A stretch of DNA of 64,000 bases from Flavobacteriaceae bacterium S0862 (GCA_023015825.1 JALKAW010000002.1:124001-188000), one strand, 5' to 3'. Numbered from the stretch's first letter, positions 37,016 to 45,609 are shown. Translations and numbers: made by a program. Notes: generated from the sequence alone by a model not told the origin.

Positions 37016-37023
37016 CAAAGATA
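37016..37023 (-). promoter_or_regulatory. -7 box of the Rrf2 regulator gene
   Basis: Reads TATCTTTG on the minus strand, an exact match, 24 bases before the chosen ATG. The inverted repeat at 37043-37064 is centred about 44 bases before the expected start of transcription. Confidence 0.55.
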
Positions 37024-37042
37024 AAAAAGAGTTTTTTGTCTT

Positions 37043-37064
37043 AAATATGACTTTTGTCATATTT
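37043..37064. promoter_or_regulatory. Operator-like inverted repeat between Rrf2 gene and nos cluster
   Basis: AAATATGAC (37043-37051) and GTCATATTT (37056-37064) form a perfect 9-bp inverted repeat with a TTTT spacer. It is almost equidistant from the two divergent -7 boxes, near -43 for each. The core ATGAC-N4-GTCAT also resembles Crp/Fnr-type sites at activator position. The binder may thus be the Rrf2 protein or an Fnr/Dnr-like regulator. Confidence 0.6.
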
Positions 37065-37082
37065 TAATGGTGATTTAGGTTT

Positions 37083-37090
37083 TATTTTTG
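37083..37090 (+). promoter_or_regulatory. -7 box of the nos cluster
   Basis: TATTTTTG matches TAnnTTTG exactly, 62 bases before the cytochrome ATG. No TTTG is found at the usual -33 spacing, which fits an activator-dependent promoter. Confidence 0.5.
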
Positions 37091-37152
37091 CCCAATAAAA
37101 TTATTTTAACATTTTTTTATATAGTTCATAAATCGAATAAATCTAAAACAAA

Positions 37153-37659
37153 ATGAAATCAACACTAAAAATTTTAACACTAGTAATTACTCTATTAGCA
37201 TTGAGTTGTGGTGGTGGGGAAGAAAAGAAAGAAGAAAAGACAAAAGTACAACTTAAAAGACAGCCTACAACTAAGAAAGTAGAATCAAAATCAAATGATA
37301 CCAAGCCCTCAGAAACTATTGATTTAACCAATAAAGGAGTTGGGCCTATTACATCTTTAGATATTACTGCTGATGTAGACCAAGCGATGGCTACCAAAGG
37401 TAAAGACGTATACGACAAAATGTGTACTGCTTGTCATAGAATTGGGAAAAAGTTTATTGGTCCTGCACCAAATGGAATCCTCGAAAGACGTACCCCAGAA
37501 TGGGTAATGAACATGATTTTAGACCCCGAAGGAATGACACAAAAAGACCCTTTGGCTAAAGCTTTATTAATGGAGTTTAACGGTTCGCCTATGGCTAATC
37601 AAAACTTAACAGAAGATGAAGCTAGGGCTGTATTAGAATACTTTAGAACATTAAAATAA
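37153..37659 (+). CDS. Cytochrome c lipoprotein of the nos cluster
   Basis: Periplasmic, lipid-anchored monoheme cytochrome c of 168 residues. The lipobox is LALSC with C19. A charged linker follows to about residue 55. The heme motif is C91-T-A-C94-H95, and the likely axial Met is M147 (NGSPMANQN). As the first gene of the nos cluster it is a good candidate electron donor to NosZ, since no nosR, nosG or nosH homologue is present in the cluster. The donor role is inferred from position. Confidence 0.9.
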   Translation: MKSTLKILTLVITLLALSCGGGEEKKEEKTKVQLKRQPTTKKVESKSNDTKPSETIDLTNKGVGPITSLDITADVDQAMATKGKDVYDKMCTACHRIGKKFIGPAPNGILERRTPEWVMNMILDPEGMTQKDPLAKALLMEFNGSPMANQNLTEDEARAVLEYFRTLK

Positions 37660-37665
37660 ACAGAT

Positions 37666-38247
37666 ATGAAACTAATTAAACATCTATTTTTTGTTTTTGC
37701 TTTAGTAGCTTTGGTTTGCTCATGTAAAAACGAAAACAAAAAAGCCTCAACGACCTCAACAGTAGATAATGCTGGCACAAATACAACTGAACGATCTGGT
37801 CAAGCCTTTATTGAAGATGATGAAGGAACTCCAAATTGTTTACAAATAGCTATTGGATCACCTGATCATAAAACACTTGTTGCTGCAGTACAAGCTGCTC
37901 AAGTTGAAAATGCATTAGTTAATGTAGGACCTCTTACAGTTTTTGCTCCAACAGACGAAGCTTTTGCTGCTTTACCTGAAGGTACTGTTGAGAATTTAGT
38001 AAAACCAGAAAATAAAGCTACGTTGTCAGATATTTTAAAATATCATGTTACACCCGGAAATTTGAGTACTTCTATTTTAACTAAACTACCAAAATTGGGA
38101 CAAGCAAACAACCAAGATGTACAAATTGAGGTTATTGATGGAAAACCTGTAATTGGAGGAGCAAACATAATTGCTAGTGTAAAAGCTGGGAATGGTATTG
38201 TTCATGTTATTGACAAAGTACTTTTACCACCTGCAAAAGATGAATAA
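37666..38247 (+). CDS. Fasciclin-domain lipoprotein of the nos cluster
   Basis: Exported lipoprotein-like protein of 193 residues. The signal ends in LVCSC, so C20 is probably lipidated. After a Thr/Ser-rich linker, one fasciclin (FAS1) domain covers about 60-190, with the hallmarks LTVFAPTDEAFAAL and NGIVHVIDKVLLP. FAS1 domains usually mediate adhesion or protein binding. Its position six bases after the cytochrome gene and just before nosZ implies a role in the nos system. It may be a periplasmic scaffold or assembly partner, but this is unproven. Confidence 0.9.
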   Translation: MKLIKHLFFVFALVALVCSCKNENKKASTTSTVDNAGTNTTERSGQAFIEDDEGTPNCLQIAIGSPDHKTLVAAVQAAQVENALVNVGPLTVFAPTDEAFAALPEGTVENLVKPENKATLSDILKYHVTPGNLSTSILTKLPKLGQANNQDVQIEVIDGKPVIGGANIIASVKAGNGIVHVIDKVLLPPAKDE

Positions 38248-38275
38248 CCAAACACTAATCAAATATAATTTAACA

Positions 38276-40246
38276 ATGAAGAATTTATTAAAATCAATAG
38301 TTGCAATAGTAAGTGTGTCTGTTGCATTTACAAGTTGTAATAATGCGACATCATCAGATAGTAAATCTGGAGCTTTAGCTGGAAATGTTGCTGAAAAAGT
38401 ATATGTGGCTCCAGGAGAACACGACGAATTTTATGCGTTTGTTTCCGGTGGATTTAGTGGGCAATTAGCAGTTTACGGATTACCATCAGGACGTTTATTT
38501 AAAGTAATTCCTGTATTCTCTCAAGATGCAGAAAAAGCTTATGGTTACAATGAAGAAACAAAACCTATGTTAAACACATCTCATGGATTTGTGCCTTGGG
38601 ATGATAGTCACCATCCAGATATTTCACAAACGGAAGGAGTAATTGATGGTCGTTGGGTATTTATTAATGGTAATAACACACCACGTATAGCTAAAATTGA
38701 CTTATCAACTTTTGAGACTACTGAAATTATTGAAGTACCAAATAGTGCAGGTAATCACAGTTCATCTTTTGTAACTGAAAATACTGAATATGTAGTTGCA
38801 GGAACACGTTTCTCTGTGCCAGTTCCACAAAGAGATATGCCAATTAAGGATTACAAAGGAAACTTTAAAGGTGCATTAACTTTTATTTCAGTTGAGCCAG
38901 AGCATGGTAATATGGACATTAAATTTCAATTGATTATGCCAGGTTTTGATTACGATTTATCGCATCCAGGTCGTGGAAAATCTCATGGATGGTTCTTCTT
39001 CTCAACATATAATACCGAAGAAGCTAGCACACTTATGGAAGTGAACGCTTCGCAAAACGATAAAGATTTTATTGCTGCGGTAAACTGGAAAAAAATCGAA
39101 GAATACGTTAATAATGGAGGAGGAACTATGATGCCTGCGAATTATGCACATAATGTTTATGATGAAGCAACTCATTCAGCAACTTCTACAATGAAAAAAG
39201 AAGTGCTTACTGTTAATCCATTAGACGTACCGGGAGCAGTATATTTAATGCCAACTCCAAAATCACCTCATGGTTGTGATGTGGATCCAACAGGTGAGTA
39301 CATTGTTGGTAGTGGGAAACTTTCTGCTAACTTAACAATACATTCATTTACCAAAATGTTAGATGCTATTGAAAATGAAAAATTTGCAGGGGATGCTTAT
39401 GGGATTCCAATTATTGAATTTGAAGCTTCATTAGCTGGAGTAGTAGAACAACCAGGATTAGGTCCTTTACATACAGAATTTGATGATAAAGGAAACGCTT
39501 ATACTACCTTCTTTATTTCATCAGAGGTTGTAAAATGGAAAGTTGGTACATGGGAAGTTATTGACAGACAGCCAACTTATTATTCTGTTGGCCACTTAAT
39601 GATTCCAGGAGGAAACTCAAGAAAACCTTTTGGGAAATATGTGCTTGCTATGAATAAAATTACTAAAGACCGTTATTTGCCAACAGGTCCAGAAGTTACT
39701 CAATCTGCTCAATTGTATGACATTTCAGGTGAAAAAATGCAATTGTTATTAGATTTTCCAACAGTTGGTGAACCTCACTATGCGGCTGGTGCTCCTGCAG
39801 ATATAATAAAACCACGTTCTAAAAAATTGTTCAACCTTGAAGATAATGAGCATCCTTATGCAGCAAAAACTGAAGCTGACACTAAAGTTGTAAGAGATGG
39901 GAAAACAGTTCATATTTACATGACAACTATTCGTAGTCACTTTTCACCAGATAATATTGAAGGCATCAAAGTAGGAGACAAAGTTTACTTCCATGTAACT
40001 AATTTAGAGCAAGATTATGATGTACCACATGGTATAAGTATCATTGGTGCTAATACTTCAGAGTTACTTATCATGCCTGGACAAACTGAGACATTTGCTT
40101 GGGAACCAAAACAAGAAGGTGTGTGGCCTTTCTATTGTACAGATTTCTGTTCTGCACTGCACCAAGAAATGCAAGGATATGTTAGAGTATCTGCAGCTAA
40201 TTCTAATACACCGCTTAGATGGTCACTTGGTGAAGACATTGAATAA
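38276..40246 (+). CDS. nosZ: Nitrous-oxide reductase NosZ, clade II
   Basis: Periplasmic copper enzyme reducing N2O to N2, 656 residues from the ATG at 38276. The signal is Sec-type with a Cys at 21 (AFTSC), not twin-arginine, which marks clade II (atypical) NosZ. The N-terminal propeller supplies CuZ ligands in segments such as DDSHHPD, GNHSSSF, SHPGRGKSHGW and PHGCD. The C-terminal cupredoxin domain has the CuA site: H585, C621-x3-C625, H629 and M632 (FYCTDFCSALHQEM). An earlier in-frame start would overlap the fasciclin gene and lacks a signal. A strong terminator-like hairpin follows. Confidence 0.97.
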   Translation: MKNLLKSIVAIVSVSVAFTSCNNATSSDSKSGALAGNVAEKVYVAPGEHDEFYAFVSGGFSGQLAVYGLPSGRLFKVIPVFSQDAEKAYGYNEETKPMLNTSHGFVPWDDSHHPDISQTEGVIDGRWVFINGNNTPRIAKIDLSTFETTEIIEVPNSAGNHSSSFVTENTEYVVAGTRFSVPVPQRDMPIKDYKGNFKGALTFISVEPEHGNMDIKFQLIMPGFDYDLSHPGRGKSHGWFFFSTYNTEEASTLMEVNASQNDKDFIAAVNWKKIEEYVNNGGGTMMPANYAHNVYDEATHSATSTMKKEVLTVNPLDVPGAVYLMPTPKSPHGCDVDPTGEYIVGSGKLSANLTIHSFTKMLDAIENEKFAGDAYGIPIIEFEASLAGVVEQPGLGPLHTEFDDKGNAYTTFFISSEVVKWKVGTWEVIDRQPTYYSVGHLMIPGGNSRKPFGKYVLAMNKITKDRYLPTGPEVTQSAQLYDISGEKMQLLLDFPTVGEPHYAAGAPADIIKPRSKKLFNLEDNEHPYAAKTEADTKVVRDGKTVHIYMTTIRSHFSPDNIEGIKVGDKVYFHVTNLEQDYDVPHGISIIGANTSELLIMPGQTETFAWEPKQEGVWPFYCTDFCSALHQEMQGYVRVSAANSNTPLRWSLGEDIE

Positions 40247-40288
40247 TAAAAATTAGGAGAATTTTGTTTTAGTGTTTATTTTCCTATC

Positions 40289-40325
40289 AAGGCGAGAGCT
40301 GTCTTTTCGCTCTCGCCTTTCTTTT
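40289..40325 (+). terminator. GC-rich hairpin after nosZ
   Basis: The 11-bp stem AAGGCGAGAGC (40289-40299) with GCTCTCGCCTT (40309-40319) is followed by T-rich sequence. It lies inside the nos cluster, so it may partly stop transcription or protect the upstream mRNA. Confidence 0.85.
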
Positions 40326-40357
40326 TAAAACACTATTTTAAACCTCAAAAAAATGTC

Positions 40358-40963
40358 ATGAAGAAGTCAAATATCATTATGTTTATTGCAGCAATATTAC
40401 CTTTAGGTCTATTCTTATTTCCGCTTTGGAAAATCACCCTAGAAGCACCACAGTACCCAACACCTCTGGGAATGTATATCCATATTAATGATTTTTCGGA
40501 CGCAAATCCGCATGATATAAAAAATATCAACCTAATGAACCATTATGTTGGTATGAAATATATTCCTGAAGCTATTCCTGAATTTAAAATATTTCCAGCT
40601 GGGATATTAATTACCACAGTAATAGGGTTAATCATTGCTTTTAAAGGCAACTACAAAAGGTTTCTGTTTTGGTTTATTTTAATGATGGCATTAAGTAGTG
40701 CTGGACTGTATGATTTTTATATTTGGGAACATGATTATGGACACAACTTAGACCCAAAAGCAATCATGAAATTTACAAACCCTGATGGTTCACAAATGGG
40801 TTTTCAACCACCTCTATTTGGTAGTAAAGACATCTTGAACTTTAGAGCGCATTCATATCCTCGACTAGGTGCTCTATTTTTAGGGCTAGGTATCGCAGTC
40901 TCATTTGTTGCTTATTTTGTTGGAAAGAAAAAGAAAAAAAACAACTTAAATATGCAGACATAA
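40358..40963 (+). CDS. Nos-cluster membrane protein (possible NosB)
   Basis: Polytopic membrane protein of 201 residues. Hydrophobic helices lie at about 7-25, 79-95, 102-120 and 168-190. An extracytoplasmic loop between the first two contains NHYVGMKY. The C terminus is Lys-rich. Clade II nos clusters commonly carry a membrane protein gene directly after nosZ, called nosB in some epsilonproteobacteria. This protein is in that position, but I cannot confirm homology. A role in NosZ maturation or electron supply is possible. Confidence 0.7.
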   Translation: MKKSNIIMFIAAILPLGLFLFPLWKITLEAPQYPTPLGMYIHINDFSDANPHDIKNINLMNHYVGMKYIPEAIPEFKIFPAGILITTVIGLIIAFKGNYKRFLFWFILMMALSSAGLYDFYIWEHDYGHNLDPKAIMKFTNPDGSQMGFQPPLFGSKDILNFRAHSYPRLGALFLGLGIAVSFVAYFVGKKKKKNNLNMQT

Positions 40964-40997
40964 GAAGAAAAGACAAAACATATTAAAACACTAAAAA

Positions 40998-41435
40998 ATG
41001 CAAACACTAAAACACTATTTATTTGCTGCATTATTGCTAATTCTTTTTAGCTGTAACGTATCACCTAAAGCTATAGAATATGGTAGCGATGGTTGTCACT
41101 TTTGTAAAATGACCATTGTAGATAAAGTCCATGCGGCCGAAATTGTTACCAAGAAAGGCAAAGTCTATAAATTTGATGCTACAGAATGCATGGTCAATTT
41201 TATGGATGACTTTGACACCAATGAAATAGAATTATACTTATCTAATAACTATACAGAGGCAGAATCTCTAATAGATGCAACTCAAGCAACTTTTTTAATT
41301 AGTGAGAATATCCCAAGTCCAATGGGAGCTTTTTTATCTGCTTTTAAAAATAAAGCAGATGCTAAGAAAATGCAAGCTGATAAAGGGGGTGAGTTATACA
41401 CTTGGAACGAACTACTAGCTCATTTAAACAATTAA
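40998..41435 (+). CDS. nosL: NosL copper-chaperone lipoprotein
   Basis: Lipoprotein of 145 residues (lipobox ILFSC, C19). The conserved NosL motif CHFCKM is at C33, C36 and M38, and a further Cys lies in ATECMVNF. NosL delivers copper to apo-NosZ for CuZ assembly in the periplasm. It is four bases upstream of nosD, consistent with the nosL-D-F-Y maturation module. Confidence 0.93.
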   Translation: MQTLKHYLFAALLLILFSCNVSPKAIEYGSDGCHFCKMTIVDKVHAAEIVTKKGKVYKFDATECMVNFMDDFDTNEIELYLSNNYTEAESLIDATQATFLISENIPSPMGAFLSAFKNKADAKKMQADKGGELYTWNELLAHLNN

Positions 41436-41439
41436 TTTC

Positions 41440-42675
41440 ATGAATAAATTATTTGTTTTTTTAGCAGTCATTTTATTGGTTCAAACAAGTTATGCTCAAA
41501 ACATAGAGGTGTGCAATACATGTCCAACTTCATCGTTGAAAGATGCCATTATTCAAGCTAAAGACTTTGATACAATTACAGTAAAAAAAGGCACTTATAA
41601 AGAGTATGATATTATTATTGACAAACCACTAACCATTATTGGTGAAGACTACCCTGTTATTGATGGTGAACTAAAAGGTGAAATAATTACCATAATATCG
41701 GATAATGTAACTGTTGACGGTTTATTTATTATCAATGTTGGCACAAGTTACACTGAGGATTATGCTGCAATTCGAGTGAGAAAAAGTAAAAATTTTGTGA
41801 TTCAGAATTTAGTATTAGAAAAACTTTTTTTTGGTATATACATTGAAAAATCAAGTTACGGAAAAGTATATCATAACAAAATAATAGGCGATGCCGTTGA
41901 AGAATACAATTCTGGCAATGGTATACAACTTTGGTATAGTAATCATATAAAAATAGAGCATAATTACGTCGAGCATGTTCGCGATGGTATTTATTTAGAA
42001 TTTTCGGATGATTGTTTAATTAAAAACAATGTGAGTGCCGAAAATCTTAGATATGGTTTGCATTTTATGTTCTCTAACGACGATGTCTATCAAGACAACA
42101 CTTTTGAAAATAATGGTGCTGGAGTAGCAGTGATGTTTTCAAAAAAAATAAAAATGCTTAACAATATATTTAAAGAAAATTGGGGAACTGCATCCTATGG
42201 TATGCTTTTAAAAGAAATTAATGATGCCGAAATTATTGGAAACACGTTTGAAGAAAATACCATAGCAATTAACATTGAAGGTTCAAATAGAATTGTATAT
42301 AAAAATAATAATTTTGTAAATAATGGTTGGGCAATTAAAGTTCGAGGTGCCTGCTATACCAATAGCTTTGTTGAGAATAATTTTTTATACAATTCTTTTG
42401 ATATTTCATATAATAGTAAAATAAATGACAATGTGTTCGATAGAAATTATTGGAGCAATTATACTGGCTATGATTTAGACAAAGACGGTGTTGGAGATGT
42501 GCCTTACAGACCTGTAAAATTATTCTCATACATTGTAAACCGTACACCTGAAACCATTATTTTATTACGTAGTATGTTTATAGATATTATCGATTTCTCA
42601 GAAAAAGTATCTCCTGTTTTTACACCAGATAATTTAATGGATAACAACCCTTCAATTAAAAAAATAACATGGTAA
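41440..42675 (+). CDS. nosD: NosD periplasmic copper-site assembly protein
   Basis: Periplasmic right-handed beta-helix protein of 411 residues. The signal peptide ends near SYAQ (residue 20). Parallel beta-helix (CASH/PbH1) repeats rich in Asn run through about 60-330, with recurring N-x-F/I-x-N patterns. NosD works with the NosFY transporter in CuZ assembly, possibly by handling sulfur or copper. The start follows nosL by four bases and the end overlaps nosF by seven bases. Confidence 0.94.
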   Translation: MNKLFVFLAVILLVQTSYAQNIEVCNTCPTSSLKDAIIQAKDFDTITVKKGTYKEYDIIIDKPLTIIGEDYPVIDGELKGEIITIISDNVTVDGLFIINVGTSYTEDYAAIRVRKSKNFVIQNLVLEKLFFGIYIEKSSYGKVYHNKIIGDAVEEYNSGNGIQLWYSNHIKIEHNYVEHVRDGIYLEFSDDCLIKNNVSAENLRYGLHFMFSNDDVYQDNTFENNGAGVAVMFSKKIKMLNNIFKENWGTASYGMLLKEINDAEIIGNTFEENTIAINIEGSNRIVYKNNNFVNNGWAIKVRGACYTNSFVENNFLYNSFDISYNSKINDNVFDRNYWSNYTGYDLDKDGVGDVPYRPVKLFSYIVNRTPETIILLRSMFIDIIDFSEKVSPVFTPDNLMDNNPSIKKITW

Positions 42676-43376
42676 GCATTAAAAATTTACATAAAAAATT
42701 TGGCAAAAACCAAGTGCTTAAAGGCGTTGACCTACATATTAGTGATGGTGGGATTTTTGCTGTACTTGGTCCAAATGGTTCAGGTAAAACAACGTTAATT
42801 AAGTCTATTCTAGGAATGGTAATCCCCAATAAAGGGAATATAGAAGTGTTAGGGAATAACATCAAAAAAAACTCAGACTATAGACATAAGATTGATTATT
42901 TACCGCAAATTGCCAATTTCCCAAGTAATTTAAAGGTTAAGGAGTTAATCAAAATGATTAAGGATTTACGTAAAGATACTAATGAAGATGAGCGTTTAAT
43001 AAAGCTTTTTAAATTAGAACCTTTTTTAGATAAAAAACTTGGAAACCTATCTGGAGGTACAAAGCAAAAAGTAAACCTTGTGCTAACTTTTATGTTCGAT
43101 AGCCCACTAATAATTTTAGACGAACCAACTACAGGCTTAGACCCTATTTCGCTTATTAGATTAAAAGATTTAATTCAAACCGAAAAAGGAAAAGGAAAAA
43201 CCATATTAATTACATCACATATTATGAGTTTTGTCGAAGAAGTGTCAGATGAGATTGTATTTATATTAGAAGGTAAAATATACTTTAAGGGTACCATCCA
43301 AGATTTAAAAACCAAGACCAAGCAGCCAGATTTTGAGCATGCTATTGCGTCTATATTAACCGAGAATCATGCTTAA
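42669..43376 (+). CDS. nosF: NosF ABC-transporter ATPase
   Basis: Cytoplasmic ABC ATPase of 235 residues that powers the NosFY transporter for CuZ maturation. Walker A is GPNGSGKTTL (about 34-43), the signature is LSGGTKQKV, and Walker B is LIILDEP followed by an H-loop (TSHIMS). It overlaps nosD upstream and nosY downstream (8 bases), so all three are translationally coupled. Confidence 0.94.
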   Translation: MVSIKNLHKKFGKNQVLKGVDLHISDGGIFAVLGPNGSGKTTLIKSILGMVIPNKGNIEVLGNNIKKNSDYRHKIDYLPQIANFPSNLKVKELIKMIKDLRKDTNEDERLIKLFKLEPFLDKKLGNLSGGTKQKVNLVLTFMFDSPLIILDEPTTGLDPISLIRLKDLIQTEKGKGKTILITSHIMSFVEEVSDEIVFILEGKIYFKGTIQDLKTKTKQPDFEHAIASILTENHA

Positions 43377-44151
43377 AATATTAAAATATAGTTTTTACGA
43401 TTTAATTCGAAGTCGCTGGAGTTATGTGTACTTTGCGTTTTACTTATTGCTTGGTATTGTGCTCTTATTTTTAAATAACGATTTATCAAAAGCAGTCATC
43501 ACCTTAATGAATGTTATTATTGTGCTCGTTCCTTTAATAGGAACCATTTTTGGTGTGATGTATTACTATAATTCCAAAGAATTTACTGAGTTATTATTGG
43601 CTCAACCCTTAAAACGTTCCTCTATTTTTCTGGGACAGTATTTAGGTGTTGCTTTATCGCTTTCTATGAGTTTAATACTAGGTTTAGGTATTCCATTCGT
43701 GTTTTATGGTTTATTTGAAAGTAGTGCCATTTGGGATTTTTCACTATTACTTATTACTGGAACATTTCTCACACTAATATTTACAGCTTTAGCTTTTAAT
43801 ATTGCACTATCTAACGAAAATAAAATAAAAGGCTTTGGGTACGCTATTTTGCTATGGCTGTTTTTAGCAGTTATTTATGATGGTTTGTTTTTAATGACCT
43901 TAATTATGTTTGAAGACTATCCACTTGACAAAGTGTCTCTTGTTGGTACTATGCTGAACCCAATAGATTTATCACGAACACTTATTTTACTAAAGTTGGA
44001 TATATCTGCATTATTAGGTTATACAGGAGCTGTATTTAAAGAGTTTTTTGGTACCAACTTTGGACTTATAGTGTCTTTTACTATGCTTATAGTTTGGGTA
44101 ATTTTACCTGTACTTCGGATTGTTTTTAAATCGAAAAGAAAAGATTTTTAA
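43369..44151 (+). CDS. nosY: NosY ABC-transporter permease
   Basis: Inner-membrane permease of 260 residues with six hydrophobic helices (about 18-35, 43-65, 92-115, 123-150, 157-178 and 227-248). It is the partner of NosF. It is the last gene of the cluster. Its stop lies five bases from that of a convergent minus-strand gene, with no clear terminator between. Confidence 0.93.
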   Translation: MLKILKYSFYDLIRSRWSYVYFAFYLLLGIVLLFLNNDLSKAVITLMNVIIVLVPLIGTIFGVMYYYNSKEFTELLLAQPLKRSSIFLGQYLGVALSLSMSLILGLGIPFVFYGLFESSAIWDFSLLLITGTFLTLIFTALAFNIALSNENKIKGFGYAILLWLFLAVIYDGLFLMTLIMFEDYPLDKVSLVGTMLNPIDLSRTLILLKLDISALLGYTGAVFKEFFGTNFGLIVSFTMLIVWVILPVLRIVFKSKRKDF

Positions 44152-44156
44152 ACACT

Positions 44157-44507
44157 TTATTTGTACTGTTGCTTATACCACACTTTTTGCCAATCTCTTA
44201 GTAGTATTAAAAATGTGACTTGTTCTGAAAGTGATACAATATCACTACCATCCAATTGCTTTATTTTATGCTCTGGAACATCGATAATGTATAGTACATT
44301 TAAATACTCTGCGAACTTTTCTTGAATTAATTTAAAAATTGTTTCGTGAAGTAAAAACTTAAGGCTAGTAGGTAAAATGTCTTCATCAAAATCCAAATCA
44401 ATATTTGCTAGTAAAAAATCTTTATTAAGTTGTTTTACCAGCTTATTATATAATTTAACTTGGTTGGCTTGAGTTATTAGCTCTTCAAAATTTTTGGGTT
44501 GTAGCAT
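44157..44507 (-). CDS. Hypothetical protein downstream of the polyprenyl synthetase
   Basis: Predicted cytoplasmic protein of 116 residues that I do not recognise. It is mostly helical and rich in Leu, Lys and Gln, with no signal peptide or membrane segment. The ATG at 44507 is preferred over the GTG at 44516, because it lies one base after the stop of the polyprenyl synthetase and so looks translationally coupled. Being co-transcribed with an isoprenoid enzyme gives no clear function. Confidence 0.7.
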   Translation of the reverse strand: MLQPKNFEELITQANQVKLYNKLVKQLNKDFLLANIDLDFDEDILPTSLKFLLHETIFKLIQEKFAEYLNVLYIIDVPEHKIKQLDGSDIVSLSEQVTFLILLRDWQKVWYKQQYK

Positions 44508-44508
44508 T

Positions 44509-45483
44509 TTATACACTTCTATTCATTAACGCTGTTCCAAACTCTTTAAGGAGCGTTTTCTTTTCTGCTGAAATAGTTATGGAATTTAAAACACTAAATG
44601 CCTTTTGTGTATAACTTTCAATAACATCCCTTGTTGCTTTTGAAGCTCCACTTTCATCAAAAATTTGCTTAACCTTTTTAATTTTTTCATCATTATTTGA
44701 TAACGAGTCATCATAAAATTGTAATAATTCATTCTTCTGATTATCAAATGATAATTCTAGTGCCTTTAAAAACAAGTAGGTTTTTTTGTTTTCAATAATA
44801 TCACCTCCAACTTGTTTACCAAAGGCTTCAGGGTTTCCAAAAGCATCCAAATAATCATCTTGTAATTGAAATGCTATTCCCAAATTTTTTCCAAAATCAT
44901 AAATGCTATTTTGGTCTTCAATCGAAGCATTAGCAACAATAGCTCCCATTTTCATTGCAGCACCTACTAAAACAGCTGTTTTGTATTCAATCATTTTTAA
45001 ATACTCAGGGATGGTCACATTGTATCTGGTTTCAAAATCAATGTCATATTGCTGACCTTCGCAAACTTCTATGGCTGTTTTACTAAATAATTTGGCTAAA
45101 TCTTTAAAAGTGTCACCCTCATAATTTTCAAACAATTGATACGCTAAAATCAACATGGCATCGCCAGATAAAATACCTGTGTTTAAATCCCATTTTTCAT
45201 GAACAGTTTGCTTCCCTCTACGCAAGGGTGCATCGTCCATAATATCATCATGAATTAATGAAAAATTATGAAATACCTCAACTGCTAATGCAGCGTCTAG
45301 AGATTTTTGGTAATTATCGTCAAAAATCTCTGTAGTCATTAATGTAAGTACTGGACGTAAACGTTTTCCGCCCAACCCTAAAATATACTCTATAGGTTCG
45401 TACAAGTTATTTGGCGCTTTAGGTGTTGCAAAATCATTTAAATAATTTACAAACACCTTTTGATATTTTTCTATGGATAACAT
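44509..45483 (-). CDS. Polyprenyl diphosphate synthase
   Basis: Trans-isoprenyl diphosphate synthase of 324 residues that condenses isopentenyl diphosphate onto an allylic primer. Motifs are GGKRLRP (about 37-43), the first Asp-rich motif DDIMD with RRG after it, and the second DDYLD. These residues fit a farnesyl/geranylgeranyl-type synthase; chain length cannot be read safely. The ATG at 45483 is only four bases from a -7 box, so the mRNA may have almost no leader. It is divergent from the tetR-efflux operon. Confidence 0.92.
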   Translation of the reverse strand: MLSIEKYQKVFVNYLNDFATPKAPNNLYEPIEYILGLGGKRLRPVLTLMTTEIFDDNYQKSLDAALAVEVFHNFSLIHDDIMDDAPLRRGKQTVHEKWDLNTGILSGDAMLILAYQLFENYEGDTFKDLAKLFSKTAIEVCEGQQYDIDFETRYNVTIPEYLKMIEYKTAVLVGAAMKMGAIVANASIEDQNSIYDFGKNLGIAFQLQDDYLDAFGNPEAFGKQVGGDIIENKKTYLFLKALELSFDNQKNELLQFYDDSLSNNDEKIKKVKQIFDESGASKATRDVIESYTQKAFSVLNSITISAEKKTLLKEFGTALMNRSV

Positions 45484-45487
45484 TTCG

Positions 45488-45495
45488 CAAAAATA
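45488..45495 (-). promoter_or_regulatory. -7 box of the polyprenyl synthetase gene
   Basis: Reads TATTTTTG on the minus strand, an exact match, but only four bases before the ATG. If used, the transcript would be leaderless. No -33 TTTG was found, so this is uncertain. Confidence 0.35.
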
Positions 45496-45559
45496 AAGCA
45501 ATTCCCAATAATAAATAGCACCTATAAACAATCCAATGTTAAATAATTATTAAAACTTT

Positions 45560-45587
45560 GGAAACTTCTTTGGTTTTTAAAGTTTCC
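45560..45587. promoter_or_regulatory. Operator-like dyad over the tetR promoter
   Basis: GGAAACTT (45560-45567) and AAGTTTCC (45580-45587) form an 8-bp inverted repeat with a 12-base spacer. The -33 TTTG of the tetR promoter lies in that spacer, so binding would block polymerase. Autoregulation by the adjacent TetR protein is the likely explanation. Confidence 0.55.
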
Positions 45588-45600
45588 GCTCGTACTTTTG
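45569..45600 (+). promoter_or_regulatory. tetR-efflux operon promoter
   Basis: TTTG (45569-45572), a 20-base spacer and TACTTTTG (45593-45600) match the full Bacteroidota promoter consensus. The expected transcript would start only a few bases before the tetR ATG at 45610. Confidence 0.7.
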
Positions 45601-45609
45601 CACTCCATT

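Noticed and set aside
38192-38275. Upstream in-frame extension of nosZ overlapping the fasciclin gene
   Set aside because: The extension has no signal peptide, and the ATG at 38276 gives a proper Sec/lipoprotein-type signal.
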